64,000 nt of DNA from Clostridia bacterium (lineage in GTDB: Bacteria > Bacillota > Clostridia > RUG12999), in the NCBI GenBank assembly GCA_022801925.1, contig JAAWTG010000002.1, positions 1 to 64,000 of the forward strand. The letters run 5' to 3'. A program made the position numbers and the translations under genes. Below, piece by piece: positions 15,018 to 24,926 of the stretch; within the stretch, counting starts at the first letter, position 1; each line of letters opens with the position of its first letter. The notes beneath the pieces were generated by a model. It was given only the letters and a program-made list of their open reading frames with translations. It searched no databases and had not been told where the DNA came from.

Positions 15018-17816
15018 TTACCAAGTCATAGCCGGTTCCTCTGGCGTGGGTGAAGGTGTGGGAGCGTCGATTGGTGAATCGCTTTGTGCAGGCGGCGTTA
15101 CAGTCGGCTGTTGCTGGGCGATTTCCTCGTTCAGACGCTGCATATCTTTGACAATCGCGTCCACTTCCTTCATGGTTTTTCCATAGTTCTCCCAATCGTT
15201 TTCGCTCATGAACTGTTTTGCTTGATTATATTTTTCCGTCAGCTTCTGCGACAGGGAATATAAATCTTCATTGACCGGCTGCACTTGTTCCGGCGGTGTT
15301 TCTTCATTGGTTTCAGGCATTTGCGGATTCGCATTAAACATGGCTTCAAATGCGGCTTCCAGTGTTGGCTCCATCACAACAGTGTCTCCATATGCCAGAA
15401 TAACGCGTTTGACCTCCGGCAGTCCTGCGCTGTTTTGCGACGTGATATACACAGGCTCTACATAGACAATGGAATCCTTAATGGGAATCACCAGCAAATT
15501 GCCGCGCATGACATTGGAACCGCCCTGTCCCCAGAGCGTCAGTTCTCTGGAAATGTTAGGGTCGTTGTCAATTTTATTTTCAATTTGCAGCGTTCCATAG
15601 ACATGCTTGCCTTTGGGGAATTTATAGGACACCATTTTTCCATAATTCAAGCCGTCCGACATCACGCCAATCCAGCCCACCAAATTGGTATCCTTGTTGT
15701 TCAGCGTATAGGGTACCATTAGCATAAATTCCGCAGATCCATTGATATCCACAAAATTATAATAGGGCGCAATTGCCTGAATTTCGCTTTTGCTGCCATA
15801 TTTTTCGCGGGCAATTTCCCATACGTCCGACTGCGCATAAAACGTTGCAGGGTCGGTGGTATGATATTTTTTATAGATATTTGCCTGCACCTGAAACAGT
15901 TTTTCGGGATATTTGATTTGCAGCGCTACATCATAGGGGAGCGGTTCTGTTTTAAACGTACCCGGATAGACTTTATTATAGGTCTGCATAATGGGGTCGC
16001 TGTGGTCGATGATGTAGATATCCACCGTGCCGTTGTAGGCGTCCACCAGCGCTTTGACGGAATTGCGGATATAGTTGCGCCCGTCCGTCATTTGGGAATA
16101 GGGATAATATTCCGTGGAGGTATAGCCGTCCACTACCCATTTCAGCCGTCCGTCGTTGGTAACGGTGATATGCACGTCATCATCAAAGGAAATAAACGGA
16201 ACCACGTTGCGCACGCGGTCTACCACATTGCGGTTGAGCAGCATACGGCTGTCCGCGTTGATATACTGTGAAGTCACCAAGTTCATATCCATATATTTGA
16301 TGGCAAAAAGCAGACGGTTGAGCGCGGTCATTTCAATACCGGCAGGTCCTTGGTAGCTATATTCGTTTTCCGTTTGTCCTTCTGCAAAATCCAGTTCTTT
16401 TTGCGCCGTATTCACGAGCGTATAGGAATCGCTGTTGATTTCACCGAAATAGATACGCGGTTCCGTGATAGCCGGCAGTTCGTCTGTTGTGAGCTGCACG
16501 GGAATATCTTTCACCAGAAAATCCGGCTGTCCTTCCGCAGTGACGTGGTTGGTGGGACTCATCACAAGCCCATAACCATGCGTGAAACGCATTTTTTCGT
16601 TGACATAGGTCATTTTGCTGGTCGAGGTGGTCGGCTGCATTTCGCGGACGGAAATGAATGCGGACTTGCGTTTGCCGTCCGTTGTCTGATAGGGAATGAC
16701 GTCCACATCTTTGAATTGGTAGTAGCTGCGAATACCCTGCAATTGGTTATACGCGGTAAGCGTCGCCTGATAGTCTGCAATACGAATATTGTCCAGCGTA
16801 TCCTGCGAAATGCTTTCAGGGTCTAATGTATCGGACAGAGGATATTCCAAATCCTGTGTATCTGTGAGGTTATATGCCTGTAGCGTAGCATCAATGTTGT
16901 GCCGGATATAGGGGCGTTCCATTGCCGCTTCGTTGGGGAACACGGCAAAATTTTGCACACAGATGGAGATAGCGCCGATAAGCACCCATGCCGCAGGATA
17001 ACATGCGGCGCAGACCAGTAAACGTTTGAATTGCCCGCGTAGCAAAAACCAAATACAACCGACTACAATCACAATCAGCGCATAGGGCATGATACGGTAG
17101 AAATTCAGCCACACCACCATGTCAGTATAGCCGCCGCCTATCATATCGCCATTAGGCTTAAACAATAGTTCCTCCGCCTGAAAATGGAAGTTATAGGCGG
17201 AAATCAAAAAACAAAGCAGCACATGGACAGTCAGTTCAATGATAATGCCTTTTTGTTTCAGCAGTTCCGAAGGATGTTTGATGCCGTTGCGCACATAGTA
17301 GAGCAGGACAATGGCAAAAACATATACCGCCAGAAAAATGGAAAGTCCCAGCAATGTCTGTGTGAGCTGCATAAACAGAGGACGCTGAAAAACATAGTAT
17401 CCGATGTTTTTATGCAAAATGGGGTCGTTTTCCGCAAACCAAGAGGGGTTAAACGCTGTGAGAACGGTTGTGTAAATATTCTGGTCGATAAACGATGCTC
17501 CGACAATAGCAATCAGCAGACTCATAATGATGAAATGCGACCGTTTGGTTAAAAAACCGCTGGTTTGCTCCCATTTGAGCAAGTTGCGGCGCAGCACCAT
17601 GTTGGTGATGACTGCCAGAATAAAAATTGCGGCAAACGCGCTGACACGCGCCAGCAAGCTAATGGAGAAATTCACCCAGAATACTTTGGTATACTGCGTG
17701 CCTACTTCGTAAATATCCAGATAGTTCAGATAAAACGCAGCAACCCAAATGCCGAGCAGAATCACAGCGATTCCCGCCGCCGCGCCAATGGTAATTTTTT
17801 TTGCTTTGGAAGCCAA
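15018..17816 (-). CDS. UPF0182 family membrane protein
   Basis: A 932-residue integral membrane protein of the UPF0182 (PF03699) family. The N-terminal third holds about seven membrane helices (first at about 8-30, last near 265-290). A large extracytoplasmic domain follows (for example FTHGYGLVMSPTNHV), then a Gln/Pro-rich tail ending in PTPSPTPEEPAMTW. The start is TTG 17816, with GGAAGG 6 nt upstream. The function of the family is unknown. It is the last gene of the minus-strand operon after ftsY (32-nt gap), a position that hints at membrane or envelope biogenesis but proves nothing. Confidence 0.9.
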   Translation of the reverse strand: MASKAKKITIGAAAGIAVILLGIWVAAFYLNYLDIYEVGTQYTKVFWVNFSISLLARVSAFAAIFILAVITNMVLRRNLLKWEQTSGFLTKRSHFIIMSLLIAIVGASFIDQNIYTTVLTAFNPSWFAENDPILHKNIGYYVFQRPLFMQLTQTLLGLSIFLAVYVFAIVLLYYVRNGIKHPSELLKQKGIIIELTVHVLLCFLISAYNFHFQAEELLFKPNGDMIGGGYTDMVVWLNFYRIMPYALIVIVVGCIWFLLRGQFKRLLVCAACYPAAWVLIGAISICVQNFAVFPNEAAMERPYIRHNIDATLQAYNLTDTQDLEYPLSDTLDPESISQDTLDNIRIADYQATLTAYNQLQGIRSYYQFKDVDVIPYQTTDGKRKSAFISVREMQPTTSTSKMTYVNEKMRFTHGYGLVMSPTNHVTAEGQPDFLVKDIPVQLTTDELPAITEPRIYFGEINSDSYTLVNTAQKELDFAEGQTENEYSYQGPAGIEMTALNRLLFAIKYMDMNLVTSQYINADSRMLLNRNVVDRVRNVVPFISFDDDVHITVTNDGRLKWVVDGYTSTEYYPYSQMTDGRNYIRNSVKALVDAYNGTVDIYIIDHSDPIMQTYNKVYPGTFKTEPLPYDVALQIKYPEKLFQVQANIYKKYHTTDPATFYAQSDVWEIAREKYGSKSEIQAIAPYYNFVDINGSAEFMLMVPYTLNNKDTNLVGWIGVMSDGLNYGKMVSYKFPKGKHVYGTLQIENKIDNDPNISRELTLWGQGGSNVMRGNLLVIPIKDSIVYVEPVYITSQNSAGLPEVKRVILAYGDTVVMEPTLEAAFEAMFNANPQMPETNEETPPEQVQPVNEDLYSLSQKLTEKYNQAKQFMSENDWENYGKTMKEVDAIVKDMQRLNEEIAQQQPTVTPPAQSDSPIDAPTPSPTPEEPAMTW

Positions 17817-17848
17817 ATAAATCCTTCCTTTCTATTCGCCGCGGGACT

Positions 17849-18820
17849 TTATTCCGCGGGTTCACCCTCTTCGGGCTGCTCCTGCGCAGGGGATTCTTCT
17901 GTCAGCGCAGCTTCAAACAATGCGGCAGCAAATTCTTGCGGATTGAATTTCTGCAAATGGTCAATCCCTTCGCCCACGCCGATGAATTTCACAGGCAAAT
18001 GCTGTTCATGGCTGATGGCAATGACAACACCGCCTTTGGCGCTGCCGTCTAATTTGGTTAAAATCAGTCCGGTAATCTCCGCAATCTCACCGAACGTTTT
18101 CGCCTGTGAAAGAGCATTTTGTCCGGTAGTTGCGTCCAGAACAAGCAGCGTTTCTTTTTTTGCGTCCGGTGCCTCGCGGTCTGCCACTTTCAGAATTTTT
18201 TGCAGTTCCGCCATGAGATTCTTTTTGTTGTGCAGACGCCCTGCCGTGTCCACAATCAGAATGTCGGAGCCGCGGGATTTTGCCGCATTTACCGCGTCAA
18301 ACACAACCGCCGCGGGATCGCTGCCTTCGCCGTGGGAAATTACCTCCACGCCTGCGCGTTCTCCCCAGATTTTGAGTTGTTCCGTTGCTGCTGCGCGGAA
18401 GGTATCCGCTGCCGCCAGCAACACATTTTTACCGTCTGCTTTGAATTTTGCCGCCAGTTTTCCAATGCTGGTGGTTTTGCCCACGCCGTTGACGCCGATA
18501 ATCAGATAAATGGTCAGCGGGGAAGCGGATTCGGATTCCTCCGGTGCATGTTCTACCAAAAATTCGGTGATAATAGCCTGCAATTCTGTTTTCAAATCTG
18601 CACCTTCGGTAATTTTTTTCTCTTTTGCTGCGTCACGTAAGCGGTCAATGATGTCCATTGCCGTTTCCGCGCCGACGTCGGCGATAATGAGCGCTTCTTC
18701 CAATTCGTCAAACAGTTCGTCGTCCACTTTTTTGAACTGGTGAAACACCTGTTCAACGCGCTCGGTGAACACTTGTTTTGTTTTGGTGAGTCCTTCCTTG
18801 AGTTTATTAAAAAATCCCAT
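17849..18820 (-). CDS. ftsY: Signal recognition particle receptor FtsY
   Basis: The 323-residue SRP receptor GTPase delivers ribosome-SRP complexes to the Sec translocon. The N-terminal four-helix N domain (about 1-95) is followed by the G domain with GVNGVGKTTSIGKLA, DTAGR and TKLDGSAKGG. It has a short acidic/Pro-rich C-terminal extension (EESPAQEQPEEGEPAE). No long acidic A domain is present, as usual in Firmicutes. ATG follows AAAGGAAG by 9 nt. It is 29 nt downstream of smc, the standard Firmicutes order. Confidence 0.97.
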   Translation of the reverse strand: MGFFNKLKEGLTKTKQVFTERVEQVFHQFKKVDDELFDELEEALIIADVGAETAMDIIDRLRDAAKEKKITEGADLKTELQAIITEFLVEHAPEESESASPLTIYLIIGVNGVGKTTSIGKLAAKFKADGKNVLLAAADTFRAAATEQLKIWGERAGVEVISHGEGSDPAAVVFDAVNAAKSRGSDILIVDTAGRLHNKKNLMAELQKILKVADREAPDAKKETLLVLDATTGQNALSQAKTFGEIAEITGLILTKLDGSAKGGVVIAISHEQHLPVKFIGVGEGIDHLQKFNPQEFAAALFEAALTEESPAQEQPEEGEPAE

Positions 18821-18849
18821 GACTTCGTGCTTCCTTTCCTGCTTTATAG

Positions 18850-21800
18850 TTATTGCGCTGCCGCGAGTTTATCACTGATATCAATGGAAAGCAGGCTGGT
18901 TACGCCTTTTTCCTGCATGGTGACCCCATAGAGCGTGTCGGCGGCTTCCATGGTGCCTTTTCGGTGCGTGATAACGATAAACTGCGTGTGCTTGGAAAAG
19001 TTTTTCAAATAATCTGCAAACCGGAACACGTTTACATCGTCAAGCGCTGCTTCGATTTCATCGAAAATGCAAAAATAAGTCGGACGGATTTGCAGAATCG
19101 AAAAGATGAGGGCGATTGCCGTAAACGCTTTTTCGCCGCCGGAGAGCAACGTGATGCTTTGCAGTTTTTTGCCGGGCGGCTGCACGTCAATTTCAATGCC
19201 GCTGCCCAAAACGTCCTCGGGGTCGCTGAGTCGAAGCTGCGCGTGACCGCCGCCGAACAGGTCGCGGAACGTTTTTTGGAATGTGACGCACAGTTTGCTG
19301 AAATGTTCTTCAAACAGTTCCGTCATGGTCTGCGTCATTTCTTCAATCAACGCTTCCAGACTGCGTTTCGCTTCTACTAAATCCTCCAATTGCTTGCTCA
19401 TGAATTCATAGCGTTCTTTGACCTGCGTATATTCTTCAATGGCGTCTACATTAATAGGACCGAGCAGTTTGATTTGCTGCCGTACGTCCAAAAGTTGTTT
19501 GCGGTAGGCGGAAAAATCTTCCACGTCCCGCCGCAGCGGTACAGCGGTGGAATAGGTCAACTCATAAGAATCCCAAAGTTTCGCCAAAATATCGTCTTTG
19601 GTGGAAAGTAGTTTTTCCTGTTGTCCCTGCACACGAAGCAGTTCCGCTTGCAGCTTCAGTTGTTCCTCATGATATTCCCGTACCTGTACATCAATTTCAT
19701 CCAGTTTGGTATCAATAGCGCTGCGTTTTTGCGACAGTTCCTCCAGCGCAGCCTCTGTTTTTGTTTTGTTTTCACTCAGCCGCTGCATTTCCTGCTCATT
19801 TTGAGAAATCGTCTGAGAGAATTTCTCCATTTCCGCCGATAGCTGCGCGGTTTCCGCTTCGCCGCTTTGTATGCCGGATTGCAGGGAGGATAGCTCTGCT
19901 TCGGTGTCCTGTTTTCGCTCCAGACAAAGCTGACGGTCGTGCTGCAAACTGTTCAAGTGCAGCTTTTGTTCGTTGATGGCGTCCTGCTGTTTGCTGCAAG
20001 CGTCTGTGCATTCCGTCTGTTTCAGCACAAGAGCAGCGCTTTGTTGTTCCAATGTTTCCAGTTCAGCCGCCAGCGTATCGTTTTGCTGCGCCAACGCGTC
20101 CGCCGTTTGGTCGGCGCGTCCGGTGCGCGTGACAATGGCACTCCATTCAGATTCCAAATTTTGACACGCCGTTTCCAGTTGCCGAAGCTGCTGCTGCGCG
20201 TGTGTACATTCCATTTCGCCGGTGGTACAGCGGTTTTTGCTTTCAAAAAACGTCCGCTGACTTTCCGCCGCCGCCGCCGCCGCTGCTTCCGCCTGTGATT
20301 TTAACACGGGAAGCTGTTTGTCATACTGTAAGAGTTGCTCGGATAATACGGCGATGGATTGTTCCAATTCTTTGATTCCCGCGCTGCGGGACAATGCGCC
20401 GCTGACGCGGTTCACGCTGCCGCCCGTCATAGACCCGCCCGGGTTGAGTAAATCGCCTTGCAGCGTCACGATTTTCATACGGTGTCCGGTTGCCTTTGCC
20501 AGCGCAATGGCGTGGTCAATGGTGTCCATCACAACCGTGCGTCCCAACAGGTTGCGGATAATGCCGTTGAACCGGTCTTGCGTTTTCACCAAATCGGCAG
20601 CGATACCGATATACCCTTCCGCGCTCTGCGCCTGTCCGGCGTTTTGTAGCGTCAACGGTTTCATTTCACTGACCGGTAAAAACGTGACGCGACCTTTGCC
20701 GGACTGTTTCAAATAGGCAATTGCCGCTTTTGCGTCTTGCGGCGAGTCCACAATAATGTGGTTCATGGCGCCGCCCAGCGCGGTTTCAATGGCAACGGTG
20801 GTTTTCGCGTCTGTTTCAATCAGACTGGAAACGGGACCGTAAATCTGCCGCTTTTGCAGACTGCCGCGTTTATATTCCGTCATGACGGCTTTTACGCTGC
20901 GGGAATAGCCGTCATAGTCTTTTTCCAATTCCTCCAAGACATGTTTTTTGTTGGAGAGGGTGTTGTATTCCGTCTGCGCAGTTTCCCGCTGACGCAATAG
21001 CTGTGTATGGGCGGTCTGTGCCTGACGGCTGCTTATCTCTTTTTCTTGATATGCCGCCGCCGCGTCCTGCTGTTCCTGCTGCAATTTTTGATAGGCTTCT
21101 TCTAATGCCAGCAAGGTTTGCCGGCCCTGCGCCAATGCATTTTCAGCGTCTGTTTTTTGGGATTGCAGTTCCTCCAGACGCTCTTTCAGCGTGTTGGATA
21201 GTTCCGTGCTTCCGGTGATTTGTGCAAGATTCGCGGAACGTTGTTCCTTCTTCTCCAAAATGGAACTGCGAACGGTTTCCAGCTGCGTTTCTAATTCGTG
21301 CAGCGACGCAGTATCTGCCGCAAGCTGCGCCTCCAATGCCGCAAGCTGCGCCTCGCCTTCCGTCAGCGCGGCAGTGTGCGTATCCAACTGGACGCTGCGT
21401 TCTTGAAGCGTCTGCGTCAGGGCGGATATCCGTTCCAACTGTATGCTTTTTTCTGCACTGCGCCTTGCAATGGTGTTTTTATGATTTTCAATGTTGGTGC
21501 GCAGAACATTGATTTCGCCTTCCAAACGAACGGCTTCGTTGCCCGCGCTGTAGGCAGCGGCGCGGTGACTGTCCATCTCCGCGTCCAGTTCGCGAAGCTG
21601 CTGCTTGATTTGTTCCGCCTGCGTTTCCGCCGCTTGATTTTTGTTAGTGCTTTCCTGCATTTGCCCTTCGACAATGGCGATTTTTTCTGCCACTTGTTTC
21701 AGCGAAGATTCCGTTTTGTCAATATCATGCAGCCATACATTGACTTCCAGTTCTTTTTGGTTTTCGCGCAGCGCCAGATATTTTTTTGCCTTTTCACTCT

Positions 21801-22422
21801 GCGCTTTCAGCGGGCCAATACGCCCTTCGATTTCTGCCAAAATATCGCTGACGCGCAGAATGTTGTCCTCCGACTGCCCCAGTTTTTTCACCGCTTCGTC
21901 TTTTTTGTAACGGTATTTGGTAATACCGGCGGCTTCGTCAAAAATGTGGCGGCGGTCAGTTGATTTGGCGCTGATGATTTCGTCAATCTTTCCCTGCCCC
22001 ACGTTGGAATAGCCATCCCGTCCCAGACCGGTATCCATGAAAAGTTCATAGATATCTTTCAATCGGCAGGGAGACTTGTTAATGAGATATTCACTTTCGC
22101 CGGAGCGGTAGACGCGGCGCGTGACGCTGATTTCCTCGAAATCCAGCGGCATGGAACGGTCGCTGTTGTCCATGACAATTGTGACCTCCGCGAATCCAAC
22201 AGGTTTACGCGTTTGCGTGCCGGAGAAAATAACGTCCTCCATTTTAGAGCCGCGCAATGTTTTTGCACTCATTTCCCCCATCACCCAGCGGAGTGCGTCG
22301 GAAATGTTGCTTTTGCCGCTGCCGTTTGGCCCTACAACGGCGGTGATACCCGGCTTAAATTCCAGCTTAACTTTATCAGCAAAGGATTTGAACCCCTGCG
22401 CTTCCAGTGCTTTGAAATACAA
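18850..22422 (-). CDS. smc: Chromosome segregation ATPase SMC
   Basis: The 1190-residue condensin core has an N-terminal Walker A (GPNGSGKSNISDALRW), two long coiled coils, a hinge around residues 510-680 (YGPVSSLIET through GGSMTGGSVNR), a C-terminal signature LLSGGEKAFTAIAL and a Walker B with FCIFDEIEAALDD. The more usual Walker B is LDE(V/A)(D/E)AALDD, so Phe replaces Leu before the catalytic DE. The start is TTG 22422 with GGAAG 7 nt upstream. It acts with ScpA/ScpB to organise chromosomes. No rnc gene precedes it; instead DUF3006 lies 19 nt upstream. Confidence 0.97.
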   Translation of the reverse strand: MYFKALEAQGFKSFADKVKLEFKPGITAVVGPNGSGKSNISDALRWVMGEMSAKTLRGSKMEDVIFSGTQTRKPVGFAEVTIVMDNSDRSMPLDFEEISVTRRVYRSGESEYLINKSPCRLKDIYELFMDTGLGRDGYSNVGQGKIDEIISAKSTDRRHIFDEAAGITKYRYKKDEAVKKLGQSEDNILRVSDILAEIEGRIGPLKAQSEKAKKYLALRENQKELEVNVWLHDIDKTESSLKQVAEKIAIVEGQMQESTNKNQAAETQAEQIKQQLRELDAEMDSHRAAAYSAGNEAVRLEGEINVLRTNIENHKNTIARRSAEKSIQLERISALTQTLQERSVQLDTHTAALTEGEAQLAALEAQLAADTASLHELETQLETVRSSILEKKEQRSANLAQITGSTELSNTLKERLEELQSQKTDAENALAQGRQTLLALEEAYQKLQQEQQDAAAAYQEKEISSRQAQTAHTQLLRQRETAQTEYNTLSNKKHVLEELEKDYDGYSRSVKAVMTEYKRGSLQKRQIYGPVSSLIETDAKTTVAIETALGGAMNHIIVDSPQDAKAAIAYLKQSGKGRVTFLPVSEMKPLTLQNAGQAQSAEGYIGIAADLVKTQDRFNGIIRNLLGRTVVMDTIDHAIALAKATGHRMKIVTLQGDLLNPGGSMTGGSVNRVSGALSRSAGIKELEQSIAVLSEQLLQYDKQLPVLKSQAEAAAAAAAESQRTFFESKNRCTTGEMECTHAQQQLRQLETACQNLESEWSAIVTRTGRADQTADALAQQNDTLAAELETLEQQSAALVLKQTECTDACSKQQDAINEQKLHLNSLQHDRQLCLERKQDTEAELSSLQSGIQSGEAETAQLSAEMEKFSQTISQNEQEMQRLSENKTKTEAALEELSQKRSAIDTKLDEIDVQVREYHEEQLKLQAELLRVQGQQEKLLSTKDDILAKLWDSYELTYSTAVPLRRDVEDFSAYRKQLLDVRQQIKLLGPINVDAIEEYTQVKERYEFMSKQLEDLVEAKRSLEALIEEMTQTMTELFEEHFSKLCVTFQKTFRDLFGGGHAQLRLSDPEDVLGSGIEIDVQPPGKKLQSITLLSGGEKAFTAIALIFSILQIRPTYFCIFDEIEAALDDVNVFRFADYLKNFSKHTQFIVITHRKGTMEAADTLYGVTMQEKGVTSLLSIDISDKLAAAQ

Positions 22423-22441
22423 AGAACCACTTCCTTCTATT

Positions 22442-22648
22442 TTATCCCCAAATGCCTTTCATCAGGCGGTTGATTTCTTCTTTTCGTTTTTCTGTTGCGG
22501 CATGGTCAACTACATAAACCTCTCCGTTTTTTTGCAGCACATCACCCTCCTGCGCCTCGGACGGAAGCTGTGCGCGCGGAATGTTCATCATGGTTTCGTC
22601 GGCTTCCACAACAGCAATGTCTCCCTCAAACCGGTCAATAATATACAT
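22442..22648 (-). CDS. DUF3006 domain protein
   Basis: A 68-residue protein matching DUF3006: MYIIDRFEGDIAVVEADE and a middle GDVLQKNGEVYVVD, a small beta-barrel-like fold. ATG 22648 is used because GGGGG lies 9 nt upstream and the family starts with the Tyr-Ile-Ile-Asp-Arg-Phe segment; the track start is 14 codons too early and overlaps the preceding gene. DUF3006 genes are often found right after a ComEC-like metallo-beta-lactamase gene, as here (4-nt gap), so the pair probably works together. Exact role unknown. Confidence 0.85.
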   Translation of the reverse strand: MYIIDRFEGDIAVVEADETMMNIPRAQLPSEAQEGDVLQKNGEVYVVDHAATEKRKEEINRLMKGIWG

Positions 22649-22652
22649 GAGT

Positions 22653-23537
22653 TTATGCCCCCTTTTGTACGCTGAGCGTACCGTTATCAATGGTAATTAC
22701 AATCGTGCCGTCAAGGTCGGTGCGGTAAACGGCGGCGCCAAGTTGATCGAACCGCTGCAGCACTTTCTCGTGCGGATGTCCGTAACTGTTGCCTTCTCCG
22801 CAGCTAATCACAATGATGGAGGGGGACACCAATTGCAAAAATCCGGCGGTGTTGGAGGTATCCGAGCCATGATGCCCTGCCTGAAATACATCGCTTTTCA
22901 GCGCATTTCCAAAGTTCGACACAATAGCGGATTCGCTTTCTTTTTCGTTGTCGCCTGTGAACAAAAACGTTTTTCCGCCCAGTGACAACTGGATAGTGAC
23001 AGAATTGTTGTTCAAATCTTTATATTCACGGTCAGGAAACAAAACCTGCAAACTTGCATCGCCAATCGTAAACGTATCGCCTACTTTCGCCGGCGTTATG
23101 GTGACGCTGCGCTGCTGCGCTGTTTCCACCATGGACTGGAAAATTTTTGTCGTGGTGGTTTTGGTGGGCATATACAGTTCTTTTACCGTGAATTCGTTTA
23201 TCACATCAGGCATACCGCCGATATGGTCTTCATGCGGGTGGGTTGCCACGCAAAGTTCCAATTCCGTCACGCCCTGTGCCTTTAGATAATTTAACAAAAT
23301 GTCGCTGCTGGCGCGGGTGCCGCTGTCAATCAGAATGTTTTTTCCGGCGGTTTGAATCAGCGTTGCGTCACCCTGTCCCACGTCAATGTAATGGACAGAC
23401 GCACTGCCGGTCTGCTGTACTTGCGCCGGCGGCGGGTCGATTTGATAGGATTGTAATACGTCGGAAACGGTGCAGCCGCTAAGCAGCAGGAAACTTCCGA
23501 GCAATAACGCCGCAGCGCGGCGGAGTGGTTTTCGCAT
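22653..23537 (-). CDS. ComEC/Rec2-like metallo-beta-lactamase-fold lipoprotein
   Basis: A 294-residue exported lipoprotein. The signal peptide ends in lipobox LSGC (Cys22). The mature part is a metallo-beta-lactamase hydrolase of the ComEC-C type, with DVGQGDATLIQTAG, the metal motif THPHEDHIGG, FTGDNE and AGHHGSDTS. The fold is that of the DNA-nuclease-like domain of ComEC, but without its membrane channel, so this is a stand-alone surface enzyme. The substrate (phosphodiester or similar) is not known. GGGAGG precedes ATG. It is 15 nt after a MATE transporter gene. Confidence 0.88.
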   Translation of the reverse strand: MRKPLRRAAALLLGSFLLLSGCTVSDVLQSYQIDPPPAQVQQTGSASVHYIDVGQGDATLIQTAGKNILIDSGTRASSDILLNYLKAQGVTELELCVATHPHEDHIGGMPDVINEFTVKELYMPTKTTTTKIFQSMVETAQQRSVTITPAKVGDTFTIGDASLQVLFPDREYKDLNNNSVTIQLSLGGKTFLFTGDNEKESESAIVSNFGNALKSDVFQAGHHGSDTSNTAGFLQLVSPSIIVISCGEGNSYGHPHEKVLQRFDQLGAAVYRTDLDGTIVITIDNGTLSVQKGA

Positions 23538-23552
23538 AATTGTGTCCTCCCT

Positions 23553-24926
23553 CTATTGATGTACAATTTTTTTCGCCCAACGGTACGACAGTGTCCGGCG
23601 TATACCAAAAATACTTTGAATGATACAATAGGAATACATCACAGACAGCACAAATTCCATCGGTTTTCCAAGAATGATACCGAAAAGAATACCCGCCGGC
23701 AGACTAATCAGATAAATCGGCAAAGTGTCCAGCATGAAGGCATACATGGTGTCGCCGCCGCTGCGGAGTACGCCCACGATAACAATGCTCATAAAGGCGC
23801 GCAGCGGTATATAGGCGGAGATAATATAGATAATGTGTACCGACAGCGTGGCGGTTTCCGGCGTTACGCCGCCAAAGAGCAAATGCACAAAACGGTGAGA
23901 CAGCAGCGACATGATAACGCCGATAAGGATTCCTGAAATGAATCCCCACACGCAAAAACGTCCTGCGTCCAGTTTTGCCCGCATAATTTTGCCCGCACCA
24001 AGTTCATTGCCCAGCATGACGAGCGCGGCGTTTGCCATACCGCGGAACAGGACGGAAAACAATTGGTCCATGGTGGAGGCAATATTCATTGCCGCCACAG
24101 CGGTGGTGCCGATTCGCCCGAAAATCATGCTGTATCCGGCGGTGCCAACGCCCCAGATGGTTTCATTGAGAATCACAGGCGTTGTTTTTTGAAAAAACTG
24201 TATGGTAAACGGTTTATCAATGTGACGGAAGTCCCGCCATTTCACCTTAAAACGGTTTTGCGGCACATAGTCGAACAACAGAATGATTGCGGTTTCAATG
24301 GCGCGGGACAGCAGCGTCGCCACTGCCGCGCCCATAATACCCAGTTTAGGAAATCCGCCAACGCCGTAAATCAGCAGGTAGTTCATCAATGTGTTAAGGC
24401 TGAGCGCAATAATGCTGGCGAACATGGGCAGTTTGGCGCGCCCTGTGCAGCGCATGATGGACGAATAGGTCAGCGTCACACCGGAAAGCAGATAGGTCGG
24501 CGCGACAACAGGCAGATATTGCGCGCCCAGTTCCACCAATTGCATGTCGCCGGTAAAAACGCGCATAGCGGCTCTTGGCGCCGCCATTACTAATGCGCTG
24601 TAGAAAAAGGTCAGTCCAAACACAAGCGCAAACGACAATGCCATGGATTTGCGCACGCCCTCGTCGCTGCCCTGTCCGAAATATTGTGCCATAAACGTCG
24701 TCGCGCCGCTGGTGATACCGAAAACCACCAGCGAAATGATGAAATTGACTTGATTGGCGAGGGAGACGGCGGCAATCGCTTGGTCGCCAAGTCCCTGCAC
24801 TAGAACAACGTCCATAATGTTGAGCAGGGAGACAATACCATATTGAACGGTCATAGGCAGTGCAATATGCAGCGCTTGCCGCAAAAACATGCGATCCGGC
24901 AAAAGAATACTGCGGTTAATCAGCAT
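23553..24926 (-). CDS. MATE family efflux transporter (second of a pair)
   Basis: A 457-residue transporter with 12 predicted membrane helices and the two-fold repeat of MATE antiporters (ALPMTVQYGIVSLLNIMDVV, LANQVNFIISLVVFG). MATE proteins exchange drugs or cationic metabolites for Na+ or H+. ATG 24926 lies inside the end of the upstream MATE gene (11-nt overlap) behind AAGGAGGG. The two are paralogues from a tandem duplication. The substrate cannot be predicted. Confidence 0.93.
   Translation of the reverse strand: MLINRSILLPDRMFLRQALHIALPMTVQYGIVSLLNIMDVVLVQGLGDQAIAAVSLANQVNFIISLVVFGITSGATTFMAQYFGQGSDEGVRKSMALSFALVFGLTFFYSALVMAAPRAAMRVFTGDMQLVELGAQYLPVVAPTYLLSGVTLTYSSIMRCTGRAKLPMFASIIALSLNTLMNYLLIYGVGGFPKLGIMGAAVATLLSRAIETAIILLFDYVPQNRFKVKWRDFRHIDKPFTIQFFQKTTPVILNETIWGVGTAGYSMIFGRIGTTAVAAMNIASTMDQLFSVLFRGMANAALVMLGNELGAGKIMRAKLDAGRFCVWGFISGILIGVIMSLLSHRFVHLLFGGVTPETATLSVHIIYIISAYIPLRAFMSIVIVGVLRSGGDTMYAFMLDTLPIYLISLPAGILFGIILGKPMEFVLSVMYSYCIIQSIFGIRRTLSYRWAKKIVHQ

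Noticed and set aside
15018-22422. Many plus-strand ORFs opposite UPF0182, ftsY and smc (for example 17565-18509, 314 residues)
   Set aside because: They are antisense shadows of conserved minus-strand genes; their translations are low-complexity Ser/Cys/Phe-rich with no ribosome sites.
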